This document shows, piece after piece, positions 34,948 through 44,113 of a stretch of 64,000 bases of DNA (its first letter is position 1; each line of letters starts with the position of its first letter). A program made the translations under genes and the position numbers. Below the pieces are notes generated by a model, which did not search any database, was not told the DNA's origin, and saw only the letters and a program-made list of their open reading frames with translations. Source of the DNA: Psychrobacter sanguinis (GTDB taxonomy: Bacteria; Pseudomonadota; Gammaproteobacteria; Pseudomonadales; Moraxellaceae); the NCBI RefSeq assembly GCF_020736705.1, contig NZ_CP085990.1:3100001-3164000 (forward strand), written 5' to 3'.

Positions 34948-36891
34948 TTACAATCTTTCAAGCATAAGGGAGGTTAGCGTCATTATGCTTAATTCTGTAA
35001 AGGCATATTTAGTCAACATATTGATAGACTCGGACTGTGGAAAGCCAACTGTTTGCTCAAGTACTTTATTTAGGTAAGCCATTAGTTCGATCTTTCCATC
35101 ATTAAGCCTACTGCTATCAAGCAACTCATCCTTATCAAGACCAGTAGCAGAAAAAGACACACCTTTATTGTTTAGCGCCTCATGAATGCCTTGTTCGCTA
35201 AACAAATACACTGTTTGATTAAACTCAATTAAAGCCAAGTATTCTGAATCAGTCAGACTATTTGTGTTAGACCTAATCTGAGTATTGAGCGTTGCTTTTT
35301 CCCACGCCTCTTCCGCTATTTCATTTTTGACCAACACTCCCATACATCTTATACGGCCTAAAGCTGTTTGATTAATATCGGTAGCAATATCTGCTGCTAC
35401 AGGCTTAAAGTAGGATAAATCAGCACCTTTTATAGGGTCCAAGCTATTGACAGAGTTTGAAGCTATGTCTGATACAGAGCCATTGACAACAGAACGATTT
35501 GTTAAGCGGGCAACCTTAGGATGAACATCCACTTTGTAGTCTACTGTGGACTCCTTAATTTGAGGCGGATTATTAGACTCCGCTACCAAGGAAGACTTGC
35601 CCTTATAATTTGAGGCCTCATAACTTGACGTCCTACGAGTCATCGTTGTCTGAGTTCTATAATCAGACTTCACCGGCTTAGGTTGACGATGTTGCCAAAG
35701 CTCTAAAGCGTCTCTAACCCCTACTTCTAAATGAGCCGTCACATTGGCTAAGTTCTGTATCTTAATACACTGTTTTGAAGGATGAACATTCAGGTTTAGC
35801 CACGCCTTGGGTAAGTTAAAAAACAGCACATAGCCTACACTATCGATACCAGGCAAATGGGCAGCACAGTCACGAATACTTTGAGCAATGCGTCTGTCTT
35901 TAACCAGTCGTCCATTAATATAAATTAGTTTATAACTGGAGTTTGCCAGTGCTTTAACACTGGGAATCAAAAAGCCATTTATGGATAAAGGCTCTACTCC
36001 GCTATCACTCCAAGAATGCTGCGGACGCAATCCTTCTAAATTAATGTTTATTGGCTGTAAATTATTTTCACTAAATAATTCATCCTGATTGTGACTGGTC
36101 GGAATCAATGCCAATAATCGAGCTAAAATAGACTGTCTTAGAACAGAAGACATCGATTCAGAGGCTGTTAGTTCCCCAAGAGGACTATAATTACTATTAT
36201 CCGCACTGCCAATAGACTCAAAATTAAATCTTCGTTTATCATTGTGCCAAAGGTTAAAACTCACGTCACTTGCTACCAAGGCAAGCTGCTTTACCACCAT
36301 TTCTATGTTTGCGTATTCAGTAGAAATAGATTTCAAGTTACCACGTCTTGCCGGCACATTAAAATATAGGTCCCTAACCGTCACCGTAGTGCCCCTAGCA
36401 TGTACCACTGGGGTCAACTTTGGTGTGTCGTCTAAAATGCCGGCCACATTTAATTCACGACCAATACCACTATCATCACTACAACTGGTCAATGTCAGTC
36501 TAGATACGGCTGCGGTGGCTGCCAAGGCTTCCCCTCTAAATCCCAACGTGGCAATACCTTGCAGATGGGCCACATCCGCAATCTTACTAGTCGCAAAGCG
36601 AGTTACCGCCATAATCATGTCATCAGGATGAATACCACAACCATCATCAGAGACTTCAATTACCCCCATACCACCTTGGGTAATACGAATATCAATGTTT
36701 TTAGCTCCGGCGTCAATGGCATTCTCAATCAACTCTTTTACCACAGAAGCAGGACGCGTGACTACCTCACCGGCGGCAAGCTGGTTGACCAATAAGGGGG
36801 GCAGTTTTTTGATACGGTTCGTTTCACTGACCACAGAGCTGGATTGTCCGCGCTCTGCTGTTAATACTGTCGAGCTATTACTGAAAGTCAT
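34948..36891 (-). CDS. mutL: DNA mismatch repair protein MutL, short C-terminal domain
   Basis: GHKL ATPase that links mismatch recognition to strand removal. The N-terminal domain is complete: LVNQLAAGEVVTRPASVVKELIENAIDAGA, DDGCGIHPDDM, TLGFRGEALAA, RGTTVTVRDLYFNVPARRG and the NVHPSKQ end. A long polar linker follows. The C-terminal part is odd: at the place of the endonuclease motif DQHA-x2-E-x4-E the protein reads YLFSEQGIHEAL, and only about 65 residues follow; the usual ACH and CPHGRP zinc/endonuclease motifs are missing. miaA starts 40 bases later, so there is no room for a lost remainder. 647 residues. Confidence 0.93.
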   Translation of the reverse strand: MTFSNSSTVLTAERGQSSSVVSETNRIKKLPPLLVNQLAAGEVVTRPASVVKELIENAIDAGAKNIDIRITQGGMGVIEVSDDGCGIHPDDMIMAVTRFATSKIADVAHLQGIATLGFRGEALAATAAVSRLTLTSCSDDSGIGRELNVAGILDDTPKLTPVVHARGTTVTVRDLYFNVPARRGNLKSISTEYANIEMVVKQLALVASDVSFNLWHNDKRRFNFESIGSADNSNYSPLGELTASESMSSVLRQSILARLLALIPTSHNQDELFSENNLQPININLEGLRPQHSWSDSGVEPLSINGFLIPSVKALANSSYKLIYINGRLVKDRRIAQSIRDCAAHLPGIDSVGYVLFFNLPKAWLNLNVHPSKQCIKIQNLANVTAHLEVGVRDALELWQHRQPKPVKSDYRTQTTMTRRTSSYEASNYKGKSSLVAESNNPPQIKESTVDYKVDVHPKVARLTNRSVVNGSVSDIASNSVNSLDPIKGADLSYFKPVAADIATDINQTALGRIRCMGVLVKNEIAEEAWEKATLNTQIRSNTNSLTDSEYLALIEFNQTVYLFSEQGIHEALNNKGVSFSATGLDKDELLDSSRLNDGKIELMAYLNKVLEQTVGFPQSESINMLTKYAFTELSIMTLTSLMLERL

Positions 36892-37062
36892 AATACAAAG
36901 TCAATGATATAAAATAATATAAAAAAGTCGGATGAATCTAGACACTAAGCAGCTAAGAAATTTCAAGAGGGGCATAATACCTGATAATGATACTTACGCT
37001 TATATTTAGGATACAGTGCAAAGAAAAAACTGCGGTTCAATACAGACTGGGATCAATGAATA

Positions 37063-37545
37063 TTAGGGTTCAATAAATGTGACGCTGTCATCATAACTAA
37101 TACGAACTTGTCTAAACTCCTCGCCTGCCTCTTTTGTCACTGTGATATCAATAGTCATCACAGGGTCTGGTAGATACTCCTCAGCACGGCTTGCCCATTC
37201 AATAATCACCAAAGCCTGTTCATCCTCTAAATACTCTTCAAACCCTATAAATGATAATTCTTCAGGATCTTGTAAGCGATATAGGTCGGCATGATAAACC
37301 CGCTGTATCAACGAATTATTCGAGTCGGCTAGCTCGTAAGGCTCTACCAAAGTATAAGTAGGACTTTTGACTGAACCTTGATGACCCAGAGCGCGCAACC
37401 AATAACGGGTCAACGTGGTCTTGCCCGCTCCCAAGTCTCCAGACAACCAAACACTACCAGAGATAGTTGCCTTGGCCAGTTGTTGAGCCAACGCTTCTGT
37501 ATCGGCTTCAGATTTTAAGATTAGCGATTTACTTTGGTGGCTCAT
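37063..37545 (-). CDS. tsaE: tRNA threonylcarbamoyladenosine biosynthesis ATPase
   Basis: P-loop ATPase that works with TsaB and TsaD to make t6A37 in tRNA. Seen: ALAQQLAKATISGSVWLSGDLGAGKTTLTRYWLRALG with Walker A, SPTYTLVEPYE, VYHADLYRLQDPEELSFIGFEEYL and VIIEWASRAEEYLP. The frame extends to TTG 37602, but the ATG at 37545 (MSHQSK) gives 160 residues, the normal size. It heads the tsaE-mutL-miaA-hfq series; the amidase gene often found between tsaE and mutL is absent here. Confidence 0.92.
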   Translation of the reverse strand: MSHQSKSLILKSEADTEALAQQLAKATISGSVWLSGDLGAGKTTLTRYWLRALGHQGSVKSPTYTLVEPYELADSNNSLIQRVYHADLYRLQDPEELSFIGFEEYLEDEQALVIIEWASRAEEYLPDPVMTIDITVTKEAGEEFRQVRISYDDSVTFIEP

Positions 37546-37665
37546 TGTCTGTATTTCTCGCGCAATTATTGTCTTAAATTTAGGTTCAATCTGTTGGGGC
37601 AATTTGCCTATTTATGTCTATTACTTTGCTTATCCTGATACTGACCTTAAAACTTAAACCAAAGC

Positions 37666-38262
37666 TTAGGCTTTGACTTGCATGGTCACTTCAGGATTAA
37701 CAAAGGTCTCACCAGACAGCAGTTTTTGATACATTTGTGGGTCACTCCACCCCTGCTTCACCTGCTCACTAAAATCGAAATCTTCTAGCTTCAATACACC
37801 CATATGCTCATTGGCAACATCTTCAGCAAAACACTGGGCATAGCCTGTCGCTGTTTCGTGAGCGATAACTGAGTAAACACTTACTCCTGCCTCGCCATTG
37901 GCCATCTTAGTTTGATCAAGAATACTTTGAGCCCAAAAGAAGATGACGCGTGAGAACTGCTCTGCAGAAGGCGAAACTGGTAAACTGATCCAGCGCGCAC
38001 TGAATTTTTTACACATTTCGATATATTCAGGATCATCTTTGTTCCAAAAACAGATGGCATGATCAAAACTATCGATAATGTCTTTAATAGAGGACTTCAA
38101 TAACCCAAAGTCATAAACCATTTGACCATTGTCTAATCTGTCAGCTTGCAAAATGAGCTCAATTTGATAGCTATGCCCATGAATAGAGCGCTTGCATCTG
38201 TCTGAGCTACAGTTACGCACGATATGTGCATTTTCAAATTTAAAGAGCTTACGAATTCGCAT
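37666..38262 (-). CDS. 6-carboxy-5,6,7,8-tetrahydropterin synthase-like protein
   Basis: T-fold enzyme of the 6-pyruvoyl-tetrahydropterin synthase/QueD family. The zinc ligands are the His of KFENAHIV and the pair in SIHGHSYQIEL; the catalytic cysteine motif reads CSSDRCKRSIHGH (CxxxHGH, as in QueD). Later motifs are MVYDFGLLKSSIKDIIDSFDHAI and the C-terminal VIAHETATGYAQ with the pterin-binding glutamate. 198 residues, longer than E. coli QueD (about 120) by an insert and a C-terminal extension. It probably makes 6-carboxytetrahydropterin for queuosine, but the larger form leaves some doubt. No other que gene nearby. Confidence 0.82.
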   Translation of the reverse strand: MRIRKLFKFENAHIVRNCSSDRCKRSIHGHSYQIELILQADRLDNGQMVYDFGLLKSSIKDIIDSFDHAICFWNKDDPEYIEMCKKFSARWISLPVSPSAEQFSRVIFFWAQSILDQTKMANGEAGVSVYSVIAHETATGYAQCFAEDVANEHMGVLKLEDFDFSEQVKQGWSDPQMYQKLLSGETFVNPEVTMQVKA

Positions 38263-38343
38263 GATTTTCTCTCGTTAATACTTTTATATTAATTCATTAA
38301 TGTCGGTCATAGCCGATAGTTTAACACTATTGACCAAAAACAA

Positions 38344-38373
38344 AATGGATAACACTTTGAAGTGTTACCCATT
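38344..38373 (-). terminator. Terminator of the glutathione peroxidase gene
   Basis: AATGG-x-TAACACTT pairs with AAGTGTTA-x-CCATT (one internal mismatch, 2-base loop). On the minus strand it runs into TTGTTTTTGG. Good intrinsic terminator. Confidence 0.82.
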
Positions 38374-38424
38374 GTTTAACGCCGTTTTATAGAATGTTAA
38401 CTAACGGTTATGCCTTGGAAAACC

Positions 38425-38904
38425 TTAGGCCAATAATTTTACAATATCAGCCTCAATAGACTCAGGCTTAGTGGTCGGTGCATAACGCTCCACCACTTTA
38501 CCTTGGCGATTGACCAAAAACTTAGTGAAGTTCCACTTGATACCATCGGTCAAAAATCCACCTTCTTGCTTTTTTAACCAGGTATACAAAGGATGCTCAT
38601 TATTGCCATTAACATCAATTTTTTCCATCATTAAAAAATCAACGCCATAGTTCTTTTGACAGAACGCTCCTATTTCGTCATTGCTGCCCGGATCTTGACT
38701 GCCAAATTGATTGCAAGGAAACCCAATAACCACCAACCCTTGATCTTTGTACTGTTGATGCAGCTTCTCTAAACCCTCAAACTGAGGGGTAAATCCGCAC
38801 TTACTGGCGGTATTAACGATTAACAATACTTTGTCTTTAAAGTCACTAAAGTCAACATTATTGCCGCTTAAATCTTTGGCACTAAAATCATAAATGGTAC
38901 TCAT
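38425..38904 (-). CDS. Glutathione peroxidase family thiol peroxidase
   Basis: Reduces hydrogen peroxide and organic peroxides. The peroxidatic cysteine is C36 in [19 protein letters not shown], where animal enzymes have selenocysteine; the rest of the active site is Gln in [16 protein letters not shown] and Trp/Asn in KWNFTKFLV. The second cysteine of the FPCNQF motif is a usual resolving candidate in bacterial and plant types that use thioredoxin. 159 residues, typical; no signal peptide, so cytosolic. 98 bases behind msrB on the same strand: both are oxidative-damage genes and may be co-expressed. Confidence 0.94.
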   Translation of the reverse strand: MSTIYDFSAKDLSGNNVDFSDFKDKVLLIVNTASKCGFTPQFEGLEKLHQQYKDQGLVVIGFPCNQFGSQDPGSNDEIGAFCQKNYGVDFLMMEKIDVNGNNEHPLYTWLKKQEGGFLTDGIKWNFTKFLVNRQGKVVERYAPTTKPESIEADIVKLLA

Positions 38905-39002
38905 AATTGCTTCCTTGACTGAGATTAACTGGCTTGTTTTAATTGCTTATTTTGTTTTGGACATACTGAATTATTCACTTGCTTAAGCTACTTCTACTTA
39001 GG

Positions 39003-39422
39003 CTACTTTGACTCTAAATCTATGGATAAAGAGTTAATACAATATCTCATACCTGTTGTGTCTTTTGGGCCATCTGGAAAGACATGACCTAAGTGGCCAC
39101 CACAATTACTACAAGTTACTTCCACTCTACGCATACCATGCGACGTATCTAAATGTTCCTCTACCGCAGAGTCTGCAATAGTCGCATCAAAACTTGGCCA
39201 ACCACAGCCTGCATCAAACTTATTATTTGAATCAAACAGTTTAGCACCACACCCTTTACAACGGTAAACGCCCTGCTCACTCATATCATTATGAATGCCT
39301 GTAAAAGGACGTTCGGTGCCTTTCTGACGTAACACATAATACTCTTCGTCCGTCAGACGTTGACGCCAATCTGAATCAGTTAATTGGGCAATTTCTTCTT
39401 TTGTCAGTTGTGAATCTTGCAT
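39003..39422 (-). CDS. msrB: Peptide-methionine (R)-S-oxide reductase
   Basis: Repairs methionine-R-sulfoxide in proteins with thioredoxin as reductant. Zinc-binding pairs CKGCG and CSNCGGH are present, as are [14 protein letters not shown], the [10 protein letters not shown] signature and the nucleophile in [14 protein letters not shown]. 139 residues, typical single-domain MsrB with no signal peptide. Confidence 0.96.
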   Translation of the reverse strand: MQDSQLTKEEIAQLTDSDWRQRLTDEEYYVLRQKGTERPFTGIHNDMSEQGVYRCKGCGAKLFDSNNKFDAGCGWPSFDATIADSAVEEHLDTSHGMRRVEVTCSNCGGHLGHVFPDGPKDTTGMRYCINSLSIDLESK

Positions 39423-39907
39423 AAATATTCCTTATTTAATTTGTTATGACTTATCTAACTGCTTAATTTGATTACTTGTCATTAGCGGCTAAATTAAAAG
39501 CCACATTTACTTTAATTTAACTCGCTATTTTAATTTAACCAACGTCTTACCTGTTATGCGACCTATAGTATTTATCATTCTCTAAGCTTAATACTAGTAA
39601 GACTATGTTAGTGATTTACGGTCTCTAGGTTATTTAATGAGGATAAAATTTATTTCTTCAATCAATCTACATTTAAATTGACATAATATTTACAGTGTAA
39701 TATTCAAGATTTGACTCTACATTCGCCTTATTTGTCTTGGTGTTTAGAGTATTTATGTTTATTGCATCATTAGTTACATTATTATAAAAATAAAATTAGG
39801 CAACGTTATATTGACAGATGTATCTACTAAAAGTCTTTGTTTTCATTGTGTTTCCTGTCTTTCAAAACGCCTTGAACCTAACCAAATATATTAAACCTAA
39901 CTTGCAA

Positions 39908-39924
39908 TGCAAGTATATCTTGCA
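39908..39924. promoter_or_regulatory. Operator-like palindrome, distal copy
   Basis: TGCAAGTATATCTTGCA: perfect 6-base arms around TATAT. Identical at 15 of 17 positions to the copy at 39952-39968, 44 bp away (about four helical turns). It is immediately preceded by a related CTTGCAATGCAAG (39901-39913). Candidate binding site for the HTH domain encoded 120 bp downstream. Confidence 0.6.
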
Positions 39925-39933
39925 TTTTACCTA

Positions 39934-39962
39934 TTGTAAAAATACTCGTATTGCAATAATAT
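39934..39962 (+). promoter_or_regulatory. Candidate promoter of the XRE-aminotransferase gene
   Basis: TTGTAA (39934-39939), 17-base spacer, TAATAT (39957-39962); 4/6 matches in each hexamer. The -10 lies inside the proximal palindrome, and the -35 lies between the two palindromes. Confidence 0.45.
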
Positions 39963-39968
39963 CTTGCA
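39952..39968. promoter_or_regulatory. Operator-like palindrome, proximal copy
   Basis: TGCAATAATATCTTGCA: arms TGCAA/TTGCA. It overlaps the candidate -10, so protein bound here would be expected to repress. Confidence 0.6.
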
Positions 39969-40042
39969 TTAGCTGGTTGATTTATTTTATTGACCATAGC
40001 CCTTATTAAAAAACGAGAATTACCACCAAGAGAATAATAGCT

Positions 40043-41698
40043 ATGAATGAGCAATCAGACTATAAAACTCAAGGCGAACGGCTCAATAAGCTGCGTAAAG
40101 CCAAAGGCCTGACTGCAGAACAGTTGGCCACAGCAATGACCAACGCCGGCTCGAAAGTCAGTCGCGGTGCCATCTCTAATTGGGAACGTGGCATAAACGG
40201 TATCGTATCTTCAAAGCTGCCAGCCCTTGCAAATATCTTAGGCTGCTCCGAGGGATACTTATTGCGCGGTGAGTTAATAGAGCTTGATTCTAATAACTCT
40301 TCAAAATCTCAAGCTTTAACCCTGCAAGCTCAGACCGCTACTAATACAACCCCTACCCGTTCAACTTCTTCTAAGTCTTCTAATCAAAGTACGAGTAACA
40401 GTACCATGACCAATACAGCCCCTACCCCCAATCGAAAACCTCTAAAAAAATCTGACAAACTTCAAAACGTCTGCTATGACATTCGTGGTCCTTTATTAAA
40501 GACAGCAATGCAGATGGAAGCTCAAGGTCAAAGAATTTTAAAATTGAACGTGGGCAACCCTGCGCCATTTAATTTAGATGCGCCGCATGAAATTTTGCAA
40601 GATGTGGCTCTAAACCTTCATAACGCCACCGGTTATTCTGATTCGCAAGGTATTTTCTCCGCCCGAAAGGCGGTATTGCAATACTATCAATCAAAGGGCC
40701 TACTGTCTGCGGTAGACGTTCGTGACGTGTATTTGGGTAATGGCGTGTCAGAACTTATTGTGATGACCATGCAAGCCTTAATGAATGATGGCGATGAAGT
40801 TCTCATACCTATGCCAGACTATCCACTGTGGACGGCTGCGGCTAACTTAGCGGGCGGCAATGCAATACATTATCGTTGTGATGAAGACAACAACTGGCAG
40901 CCTGATATCGAAGATATTCGATCTAAGATTACTGACAAAACACGTGGTATCGTGGTTATTAACCCCAATAATCCCACAGGCGCTTTGTATTCTAACGAGG
41001 TATTGCTAGAGATTATTGAGTTGGCACGTGAGTACAACTTAGTTCTGATGGCCGATGAGATTTATGACCGTATTTTGTACGACGATGCTGTACATACCCC
41101 TATGTGTACTTTGGCTCAAGACGTCCTAATTTTGACTTACAATGGTTTATCAAAATCACACCGTATTGCGGGCTTCCGTGCAGGGTGGTTGATGCTATCA
41201 GGCAACAAAGATCATGCCAGCGACTTTATTGAGGGCTTGGACATGTTGGCCTCCATGCGATTGTGTGCCAACGTGCCTGCTCAGCACTCTATTCAGACCG
41301 CTATGGGCGGCTATCAAAGCATGCGAGACTTAACCTCTGAATCTGGCCGTTTATACAAACAGCGCCAACTTGCGGTAGAGCGCCTAAATGCCATTCCCGG
41401 TATTTCTTGCACCATGCCACAGGGTGCGTTTTACTGTTTCCCTAAATTAGACCGCAGTATCTACCCTATCAAAGATGACATGCAGTTTATGATGGACCTA
41501 TTAATTGAAGAAAAAGTCTTAATGGTTCAAGGTACTGGCTTTAACTGGGATGCACCAGATCACTTCCGAGTGGTATTCTTACCCAACCTATTAGACTTAG
41601 AAGATGCCATGGACCGACTAGACAGATTCTTTGCCAATAAGCGTAAAGAATACGGTACCGAGCATTTGGTCACTGCAAAGCAAGACAAAACGGCCTAG
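40043..41698 (+). CDS. XRE-family HTH fused to AlaA-type aminotransferase
   Basis: 551-residue two-domain protein. Residues about 10-77 are an XRE helix-turn-helix (GERLNKLRKAKGLTAEQLATAM, VSRGAISNWERG, LPALANILGCSEGYLL). Residues 80-133 form a Ser/Thr/Asn-rich linker. Residues 134-545 are a complete class I fold-type I aminotransferase close to E. coli AlaA (glutamate-pyruvate aminotransferase): KLNVGNPAPF, NPNNPTG at about 308-314, D338 in ADEIYDR, PLP lysine K371 in NGLSKSHRIAGFRAGW. All catalytic residues are kept, so it is probably an active alanine-forming enzyme that may also bind DNA. The architecture parallels MocR regulators (GntR-type HTH plus aminotransferase) with a different HTH. 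Weak ribosome-binding site (AGAGAA). Single gene with its own terminator. Confidence 0.92.
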   Translation: MNEQSDYKTQGERLNKLRKAKGLTAEQLATAMTNAGSKVSRGAISNWERGINGIVSSKLPALANILGCSEGYLLRGELIELDSNNSSKSQALTLQAQTATNTTPTRSTSSKSSNQSTSNSTMTNTAPTPNRKPLKKSDKLQNVCYDIRGPLLKTAMQMEAQGQRILKLNVGNPAPFNLDAPHEILQDVALNLHNATGYSDSQGIFSARKAVLQYYQSKGLLSAVDVRDVYLGNGVSELIVMTMQALMNDGDEVLIPMPDYPLWTAAANLAGGNAIHYRCDEDNNWQPDIEDIRSKITDKTRGIVVINPNNPTGALYSNEVLLEIIELAREYNLVLMADEIYDRILYDDAVHTPMCTLAQDVLILTYNGLSKSHRIAGFRAGWLMLSGNKDHASDFIEGLDMLASMRLCANVPAQHSIQTAMGGYQSMRDLTSESGRLYKQRQLAVERLNAIPGISCTMPQGAFYCFPKLDRSIYPIKDDMQFMMDLLIEEKVLMVQGTGFNWDAPDHFRVVFLPNLLDLEDAMDRLDRFFANKRKEYGTEHLVTAKQDKTA

Positions 41699-41747
41699 CG
41701 ATTGATTCAAGCCAAATCAGAAGCAAATAAAAAACAAATAAAAAAAA

Positions 41748-41771
41748 GGCGCTATATATAGCGCCTTTTTT
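41748..41771. terminator. Bidirectional terminator between the fusion gene and glnS
   Basis: GGCGCTATATATAGCGCC perfect palindrome with an A-run on the left and TTTTTT on the right; serves both convergent genes. Confidence 0.93.
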
Positions 41772-41809
41772 ATGCTTTTAATTTACTTCTAGAATGATTA
41801 AGTAAAACG

Positions 41810-43552
41810 CTATTCAGGTTTATAATTATCACGTAGGCTGACAATCTGGTTAAACACAGGCTTGTCTGTTGTGTGTTCTGCCGCATCTGCTACAAAATAA
41901 CCTTCACGTTCAAACTGGAAGCGACTGCCTGCTTCTGCATTAGCCAGTGAAGGCTCAACTACGGCATTCAGCACGGTTAATGAGTTCGGATTTAAGGCAT
42001 CATGTAAGTCTGGTACAGCACTTGGGTTTTCTGCCGCAAATAAGTGCTCATACATACGTACGGTAGCAGGGACACCTTTGGTCGCAGATACCCAATGAAT
42101 CACGCCTTTAACTTTACGGTCTTCAGGGTTTTTACCTAGGGTAGTTTTATCAATAGTGGCTTTCAATTCCACCACATTGCCCGCGTCATCTAGCACATGC
42201 TCGCTAACTGCCAATACATAGGTATTACGTAGACGAATCTCTGGCTTTTCAGGAGACAAGCGCTTATAGCCTTTAGGTGGCTCAAGTTCATAGTCACCTT
42301 GGTCAATATAGATGGTTTCAGTGAACGGGATTTCACGCTCACCCATATCAATATTAGGATGCTTAGGCTGGTTAATCCATAATGTTTTTTCAGCGTCATC
42401 CCAGCGTGCATTAACGCCCTCATCTTTTAAGCTTTCCCACTCGCTAAGCGCTTCCGCAAAGTTAGTAATGGTCACTTTTAATGGTTTAAGTACAGCCATT
42501 CCACGGGCCGTTGTGTTTTCAAGCGACTGACGGATACTAAACTCAAGAAGACGGAAATCAACCACGCTATCAGACTTGGTTACCCCAACGCGGTCACAAA
42601 AATCGCGTAAACCTTCAGGCGTATAACCACGGCGACGCATACCAGCGATGGTTGGCATACGGGGATCATCCCAGCCTGTCACGATGCCTTCATCAACCAG
42701 CTGCTTAAGCTTACGCTTACTGGTCATAGTATGGTCAACATTTAGACGGCTGAACTCATATTGATGTGGTGGGTATTTGATACCCCCTTCAACACCAACT
42801 TTCTCGACTGCCCAATCATAAAACGGGCGGTGATCTTCAAATTCTAGGGTACAAATTGAATGCGTAATCCCTTCAATGGCATCTGACAAAGGATGAGCAA
42901 AGTCATACATAGGGTAAATACACCACTTATCGCCCGTTTGGTGATGTGACTGATGCATTACTCGGTAAATAACAGGGTCACGCATGTTCATATTTGGGCT
43001 TGCCATATCGATTTTGGTACGCAATACCGCTTCGCCCTCAGCGTACTTACCGTTTTTCATGTCCTCAAAACGTTGCAAGTTCTCTTCTACGCTTGCATCG
43101 CGCTGTGGTGACGGCTTACCTGGCTCATTAAATGAACCGCGAGTCTCACGGATTTGTTCTGGATTTTGTAAATCAACGTAGGCATCGCCTTGCTTGATTA
43201 ATTTAATGGCCCATTCATGCAGTTGGTCAAAATAGCCTGACGCATAGTAAGGCTCATCTGCCCACTCAAACCCTAACCATTTAACATCATTTTTGATGTT
43301 ATCAATATAGTCCTGCTTTTCAGCGGTTGGGTTGGTATCGTCAAAACGTAGGTTGCAAATACCGCCAAATTCTTTGGCAACGCCGAAGTTTAGGCAAATA
43401 GATTTCACATGACCCAAATGCAAGTAGCCGTTTGGTTCTGGCGGAAATCGAGTGATAATTTTCTCGTATTTATTGTTGGCAACATCTTCACGGATGATAT
43501 GACGAATAAAGTCATTCTTCTCATGTTCTTCTTTATTTACAGCATCGCTCAT
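41810..43552 (-). CDS. glnS: Glutaminyl-tRNA synthetase
   Basis: Class I synthetase that charges tRNA-Gln directly. HIGH-type motif in FPPEPNGYLHLGHVKSICLNFG, the LRFDDTNP acceptor-site motif, YDFAHPLSDAIEGITHSICTLEF and the KMSKS-type VDHTMTSKRKLKQLV (MSK here). The C-terminal half is the two-barrel anticodon-binding region, ending in a domain with QFEREGYFVAD. 580 residues against 554 in E. coli. Monocistronic. Its presence means the organism need not rely on GatCAB for Gln-tRNA. Confidence 0.97.
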   Translation of the reverse strand: MSDAVNKEEHEKNDFIRHIIREDVANNKYEKIITRFPPEPNGYLHLGHVKSICLNFGVAKEFGGICNLRFDDTNPTAEKQDYIDNIKNDVKWLGFEWADEPYYASGYFDQLHEWAIKLIKQGDAYVDLQNPEQIRETRGSFNEPGKPSPQRDASVEENLQRFEDMKNGKYAEGEAVLRTKIDMASPNMNMRDPVIYRVMHQSHHQTGDKWCIYPMYDFAHPLSDAIEGITHSICTLEFEDHRPFYDWAVEKVGVEGGIKYPPHQYEFSRLNVDHTMTSKRKLKQLVDEGIVTGWDDPRMPTIAGMRRRGYTPEGLRDFCDRVGVTKSDSVVDFRLLEFSIRQSLENTTARGMAVLKPLKVTITNFAEALSEWESLKDEGVNARWDDAEKTLWINQPKHPNIDMGEREIPFTETIYIDQGDYELEPPKGYKRLSPEKPEIRLRNTYVLAVSEHVLDDAGNVVELKATIDKTTLGKNPEDRKVKGVIHWVSATKGVPATVRMYEHLFAAENPSAVPDLHDALNPNSLTVLNAVVEPSLANAEAGSRFQFEREGYFVADAAEHTTDKPVFNQIVSLRDNYKPE

Positions 43553-44113
43553 AAAACCTTACTCCTAACATTAAAAATTCTTATAAAAAAGGCGATTTAG
43601 CACTTATCAAAAGCCGATTAAAAATAACAAATGCTCTATTCTAACAAACCTAAGCATAATCACTCATCTATTTATACAATATATTTTGTAGCTCACCCTA
43701 TACGGTTATCAAATTACCTTTAATCGCAAATGAAACACTTCTGAAGTTATCATTTATCTCAAACAAACAGGCTTGAGTTAAAAAAAGCTGACATAAAAAA
43801 ATAGGTCCATTTGAATTCCAAGCATCTATAAGGATGTTGTTTTAGGGAGATAGCTAAGCCCTGTAACAGCTAGACACATGACAATCTAAAAAAAAGAGGT
43901 TAGACTACCCCTTTAAATTTAAGAGTATTCATTCTATATAGAGTTAATACGTCTTTTAAACAAGGGGTTTTCTGGCAAATCCAGAATTTAACTTAACAGA
44001 GTCTGCCTAAGGTGTGGTCTCTTTTTGTTTGCCCTGTCTTTGTACAAAACTATATTTAATATTGATTGGGTGTGTTTGGCCCACAGCCGAATAAAAGCCC
44101 TAAAGGACATCCT
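43553..44113. other. 560-bp AT-rich divergent spacer
   Basis: Between glnS (minus) and the cyclophilin gene (plus). An inverted repeat TTCTGG-CAAAT-CCAGAA lies at 43970-43986. No tRNA, RNA motif or coding frame was recognised. Confidence 0.55.

Larger units (their letters stand above)
39423..40042. other. 620-bp divergent regulatory region
   Basis: Between msrB (minus) and the XRE-aminotransferase fusion (plus). It holds the two operator-like palindromes and promoter listed separately, close to the fusion gene; the rest is AT-rich with no gene I trust. A 63-codon frame at 39818-40009 is rejected because the palindromes and promoter run through it and it has no ribosome-binding site. Confidence 0.6.

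Noticed and set aside
39818-40009. 63-codon frame in the msrB/fusion-gene spacer
   Set aside because: It runs through the palindromes and promoter hexamers, has no ribosome-binding site and gives no recognisable protein.
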